A stretch of 64,000 nt of DNA from Monosiga brevicollis MX1 (taxonomy: Eukaryota > Opisthokonta > Choanoflagellata > Craspedida > Salpingoecidae), in the NCBI RefSeq assembly GCF_000002865.3, contig NW_001865040.1, forward strand, positions 1,288,761 to 1,352,760, written 5' to 3'. Positions within the stretch are counted from its first letter, which is position 1. Each line of letters starts with the position of its first letter. The notes under the pieces were generated by a model, which worked only from the letters and a program-made list of their open reading frames with translations, had not been told where the DNA came from and did not search any database. A program made the position numbers and the translations under genes. This document shows positions 59,804 to 64,000 of this stretch, piece by piece.

Positions 59804-62800
59804 TTACCACGCCTCCAGTTGGGGAGGCATGGAGGTTTCCACTTTGTGATACGCTGTGTGGAAGAGCGCCTGCTCCTCGGGGCTCAGCAGCCCATTTGTG
59901 CCCGGTGTCAACTGCAGTGCCGCGTACACGGCTTGTACTCGAACATCCTCATCGGCCCGTATGCGCCTGTGCCAAGGATGGTGCCCAGGTGAATAAAAAA
60001 ACGTGTTGATAAAAGGCAGTGCATCGCACACGAGTGCAGAACAACTTTTGGTGATATCGAGCAAGAACGTCGGTGGCACGGTGGGAGGGGCCCAAACACA
60101 CCGAATCTCGTCGTAGGTGCGCTCAGTCTCCGTGAGCAAAGCGTCCCGCGCGGCTTGTGAGCTCACGGCGCTGGCAGAGTTGCCAACCTCCTCCGGACGC
60201 AGTTGCCCGCCACCATTGGTGCAGCCTATGTAGAACAAGGCCACAAGATGACCGGATAAGAAGCGACACAAAAAGTCCAGTCGGTTCGACTTGCCCAAAT
60301 TCGACCCCAGAACGGGCAGTTGTATAAAGATCGGTCGTACCTCGTGGACAAGCCATCACCTCGACATAGTCGTAGCTGCAATTTTTGCGCTTAATGCGGC
60401 GCAAAACAGACTGGATGCTCTTGAAGCCGTAGCCCTGGGAGCGGGCCACACAATGGAGATGAGTGATGGAAACAAAAGGTTGAGGGCGCTGTAGCGCACA
60501 AAGGACAAGCCAGAAATATTGTGCACCAGCTCAACAAGTGTTTGCAAATGGGGGCAGATACGGGCGCAAATCCTGGCACATACAAGCGCAAACGTGCGGG
60601 TCTGGCCCTGTGCATCTTGACAGCTAGCTTCTTGAAAGTCAACGCCTCGCTTCGCCTCGAGAGGCAAGGAAGCGAAGGGAGCATCAGCCGCACGTTCGAC
60701 AACGTGATGCAGGTATCCACCCTGCGGTTGTGGCATCCATCCGAAACCAGCATCAGTGAACATCATGTCAAGTCGGACGATCACATTGCAAATCATCTCC
60801 CAGAGCATGCCGGTGAGAAGAGGTTCTTGCATCACTGTTCATCTTACCGAGGTTGACCCAATGTGGGAAAGTGGTTCGCCAGTATCGCCCGGCACCAAAC
60901 TAATGTCGTGGGACATGGCCATGCACGAAACAGGGGTGCGAGAGCGAGGGCAAACACGGATCAGGCCATCTGTATACTCGTCAGATGTCCGGGCAGGACT
61001 AAGAGACGCCCCACCGAGTTTCACTGTGTTGTGTATGTGCGGGACAAACCTGTCGAGTGGAGACTCGGGTACTTGGCTCAGATCCACATCATCTTCTAGA
61101 AGCATGATTTCAAGCTCGGTCGCAGCGATCACACAGTCGACGTCCTTGGTGCGCAATTCATCCTTGAGGGAAGGACAAAGAAAAAAACAACAACAGACGG
61201 TGGGGTGCATTGATGAAAAGGTGAGCAGAGAGAGGAAGAAGAAAAAGAAAGACCTGGTGGTCGTCAAAGGTGCCAACAGCTTTCTGTTTGGTCAGGACAA
61301 ACTCTCATGTGAGGCTCGCACCGAATAAAAGTCTGAACGGGAAGCTTCGAGCTTTTTATCAAAGCACGGCATGATGGCCGTCACAAACACCTGATCTGGC
61401 CTGTCAGTGCAAACAAATACCAAAGCGAGCAGTAAGAGTCTGCGTGGCTGTGTGAGGGTGCAAGCGAGAATGGAGCAGTGACACACAACACTGACCTCAC
61501 GCCGTTTTGTCGAGGGATGATACGCTTGAGCATGCTTCCCATAATCTGCTGCGGGCTTTTCACCGTGCTGCTCAGCGGCATCGTTCGGCAAGCAACATTT
61601 TTTTCAAAAAAAAAACCATGAGGGCCAGCATCATGGGTCTGGGCGGTCCCAACACCCAATCGATAAACCAAACCTGATGTGGGGAAGAATGTAGCTTCCA
61701 TGGCTCTTCTCGGCATAGCAAATCCAGCCAGGACAGGCGGAGCTCAAGATGGGAAAGACCCCACCCGTTTGACGACGGTGTGAATATTCCTGCTGCCTGC
61801 GGAGCAGCAGCTGTCAGATGTGTGGGAAGGACAAGGGCAAATAGAGGCTTTTTGCTGGGTCGGGGAACCTACACTTGGCGAAGAGCAATGGAGCGTGCAA
61901 TTGACACGTCGTAGACAGCATCCACGCCTGAAGTGGGATGGGGAAGACGTCAGCACCGGGGTACCCAGCGCGCCGCAAGGCGGGGCAGCAGGCGAACGAG
62001 CCGACGCCTCAGCAATGGACACAAACCAAGTTGGCGGAGATAGGTTGAGATTTTGAAGAGGGCGGCGTGCGAGCTCAGGCCGTATTTCGCAGCCATGGAG
62101 GCATACACTTGCTGGGCAAGCATGACAACCACCGTCGTGCCGTTCTGTGTCAGAATCGGGTACGTGTGTGGTAGAACGGTCGTGTGAGGTGCCAAATGAA
62201 GCAGCGCATGAGTTGCAGCACATGGCATGTGTAGTGTGTGAAGGGGTTGGGCATGAGGCGCACCGTTGCCTTTTCCCTGAGAGCTCGACGGAGCTCATCG
62301 TGATTTTGCATTTGCACGAGCACGCTTTCAGCTGAGGTAATGCACCCACTAAAATCGTTGCGGCAGATTCCTGGTGAGCTTACATGCCAAGCTGAGGCGC
62401 AGCGGTCGGTGACATTGATGTTGCCGGGCACACCTGCAGGCCAAACAATCATTGAGCGTGATCTTGGCACGTTCCAACTTGGTCTTTTTGCCGTCCTAGG
62501 TGGCGATGCCGCAGGTTTGAGCCCACGCACAAGGCGGGGGCAAAGACCGGAACATGGCTAGATGAGGGTGTGTGTTGATTTAGAGCCAAGAAGGTGCAGC
62601 ACACTCTCAGAGGGTGAGCCATCATGGGTGACCATTTTGCGTGAATACCTGAGCCAGCTGCACGTAGGATCCGTCCGGCTCAATCTCGATGCGGGCACCC
62701 TGAGGCGTATTGCCGGTGAGATATCATGGATGCTCGAGGTCACACACTGTGAGGCCATCGAAGGTCGATAAGCGGGGTGGTGTGGGGAGTCGGTGGTACC

Positions 62801-62901
62801 TTGGCAGCATCACCCTCGGGTCGGTTGACTTGGACGGGCTTGATACAGGCCTGGGACGGGCCGATAAAGTCGTTGAGGTCCGTTAGACGAAGTTGCGCCA
62901 T
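59804..62901 (-). CDS. CIAO3: CIAO3/NAR1, cytosolic Fe-S assembly factor
   Basis: Iron-only-hydrogenase-like protein of the cytosolic iron-sulphur assembly pathway, bridging early scaffold and targeting complex. The start is [20 protein letters not shown] with [26 protein letters not shown] and [15 protein letters not shown] follow, then [14 protein letters not shown] across an intron, giving the N-terminal 4Fe-4S cysteines. Later exons give [96 protein letters not shown] joined to [12 protein letters not shown], and the C-terminus ending MPPQLEAW, with a terminal tryptophan as in relatives. All cluster-binding cysteines inspected are present. At least ten introns. Stop is TAA at 59804-59806. 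Confidence 0.92.
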
Positions 62902-63338
62902 GATGTCGGGGTCAGGGTGGCCTGGTGGCGCCTCAGCGAGCAAATGACGGCGGTCAAGCTGTTGACGCCTCTCGACGCGAGCGCGTGTAATGTGGCACAT
63001 ATGAGAAAAGTTGTAGTTTATGTAGGGATGGTTGTGGAAGTTTGTGCAGCTGATATTCGTGATGTTGCTATGACGTGGTCTGATGCAGTGTTTTGTTGAA
63101 TGAAAAAATTAATGTCAGACACGTGCGTCGACTTGATGGAGCGGAAGCCCGCGCGGGAATGGAGTTTTTTTTAACATCCGGCTGGCCGGACTTTTCTTGT
63201 TCAATTGAATTTCACCTTGACATTTTGGTTGCTAGCTTGTCGGCACGTGAAAGAAGGGACAGTGCGGTTGCTGGGACGGTGCTTGTCGGTGCTGATAAAT
63301 CTCTTACGGTCTGTGAGACCGGGCAGGGGGTCTGGTGC
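62902..63338. promoter_or_regulatory. CIAO3 upstream region
   Basis: Contains TTAACATCCGG at 63171-63181, the same 11-mer as the half-palindrome upstream of ArgRS. No gene was seen. Confidence 0.4.
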
Positions 63339-63885
63339 TTAGGCGGCAGCAGACTGCGTGGCAGACCAGATGGCCTTTTCAAGATCGGCCAGGGACCAAT
63401 CGTGAAGTTTGAGGTGGGAGCGCAGGCCATCCAGCTGGACGGCCAGGGCCAGGTAGTTATTGAGACTGTAGTCACTGGCCCGAACCTCCGGGATCGTGAG
63501 CAAGGCCTCGTCTGACATGAATGGGGCGTCCTGGGGATAGAGCGGTGCCAAAATTGCGCTGGCCGTCGCAGGGCCCACCTATGGTCACCGTACGTGTCAA
63601 ATTGAGCCTTGGCGGAGCTCAGGGCGTTTAAGGTCGAGCTAAGACAGGCCCATCAAATGGGTGTTCGAGAGGCAGGGGGGTTGCGGGCACGGACAAAGGG
63701 CAATTCTTGAAGAATGGTACAGACAGCGCGTAGGGCTACTTCAGGTCCAGCCTTGCGTTTGGCTTGCAGCTCAGCAAAAGCACGGGTGGAGACGGCCACC
63801 ACGTTTTCGGCAGTGTTGTGCGCCTTGAGTCGCTTAAGTAGTGGTCGGCTTTGCCCTCTTGATAGCTTCCACTCCATAATCTACC
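63339..63885 (-). CDS. Conserved helix-hairpin-helix-like protein, partial
   Basis: Incomplete: the first exon(s) lie beyond the window or within its last 115 bases, which show no clear start. The visible 5' exon begins at an acceptor near 63886 with MEWKLSRGQSRPLLKRLKAH, followed by ALRAVCTILQ. A short exon near 63603-63648 gives TLNALSSAKAQFDT. The last exon reads VGPATASAILAPLYP, PFMSDEALLTIP and YSLNNYLALAVQLDGLRSHL, ending at TAA 63339-63341. EWKLxRG and GVGPATAS..PF.SDE are the signature of an uncharacterised family common in fungi and animals. GPATAS resembles the hairpin of HhH DNA-glycosylase folds. Function unknown. Confidence 0.6.
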
Positions 63886-64000
63886 ACATGCACATGCACG
63901 AACCACATTCCCATGTCAGCTTGGCATGAACTTTGACTTCTTAGGAAAGACATTGAGTTTGAATACTGAGCACGGACATGATGTCAAATGCCTGAGCCCA

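Overview
This window is nuclear DNA from an intron-rich, compact, moderately GC-rich unicellular eukaryote. Genes of this set carry many short GT-AG introns, sit a few hundred bases apart and are often head to head. The content (single-chain animal-type ATP-citrate lyase, STIL, WW-linked tyrosine phosphatase, an RA-FHA protein, ARF6, ciliary MYCBPAP) suggests a choanoflagellate such as Monosiga. The species is an inference from gene content and architecture; no rRNA or barcode locus is present.

Layout. 0-6 kb: mitochondrial uL18 (-) and MYCBPAP (+). 6-13 kb: carnosine N-methyltransferase, a rhomboid-family protein and an eIF4A with a damaged N-terminal domain (all -). 13-17.4 kb: arginyl-tRNA synthetase and intronless alpha-tubulin (-). 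18-23 kb: an unrecognised beta-rich protein and a STIL/Ana2/SAS-5 homologue (+). 23.5-25.8 kb: COX19 (-) and WDR89 (+), head to head. 26.7-32 kb: ARF6-like GTPase and a KICS2-like protein (-). 32.5-38 kb: a centrin/calmodulin-like EF-hand protein and an RA-FHA protein with an Ala/Gln/Glu-rich rod (+). 38.4-41 kb: WW-WW-PTP phosphatase (-). 42 kb: an intronless ectA-like diaminobutyrate acetyltransferase (+). 43.5-49.5 kb: ATP-citrate lyase (-). 51.5-53.4 kb: F-box/ankyrin protein (+). 54.3-55.9 kb: RNA polymerase subunit RPABC1 (+). 56.4-59.4 kb: a small protein (-) and a PH-domain protein (+). 59.8-62.9 kb: CIAO3/NAR1 (-). 63.3 kb to the end: a partial helix-hairpin-helix-type protein (-).

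The genes do not form one pathway, as expected for a eukaryotic chromosome. Loose themes are cilium/centriole (MYCBPAP, STIL, alpha-tubulin, an EF-hand protein), mitochondria and Fe-S (uL18m, COX19, CIAO3) and membrane or cytoskeletal signalling (ARF6, PTP, RA-FHA, PH protein). The best leads are the bacterial-type ectoine gene ectA, intronless in an intron-rich neighbourhood, and the eIF4A lacking its Q motif and Walker A. Intergenic DNA and introns hold many microsatellites and short tandem repeats. Exon boundaries were read by eye from GT/AG sites, reading frame and family similarity; gene spans run from start to stop codon and include introns.
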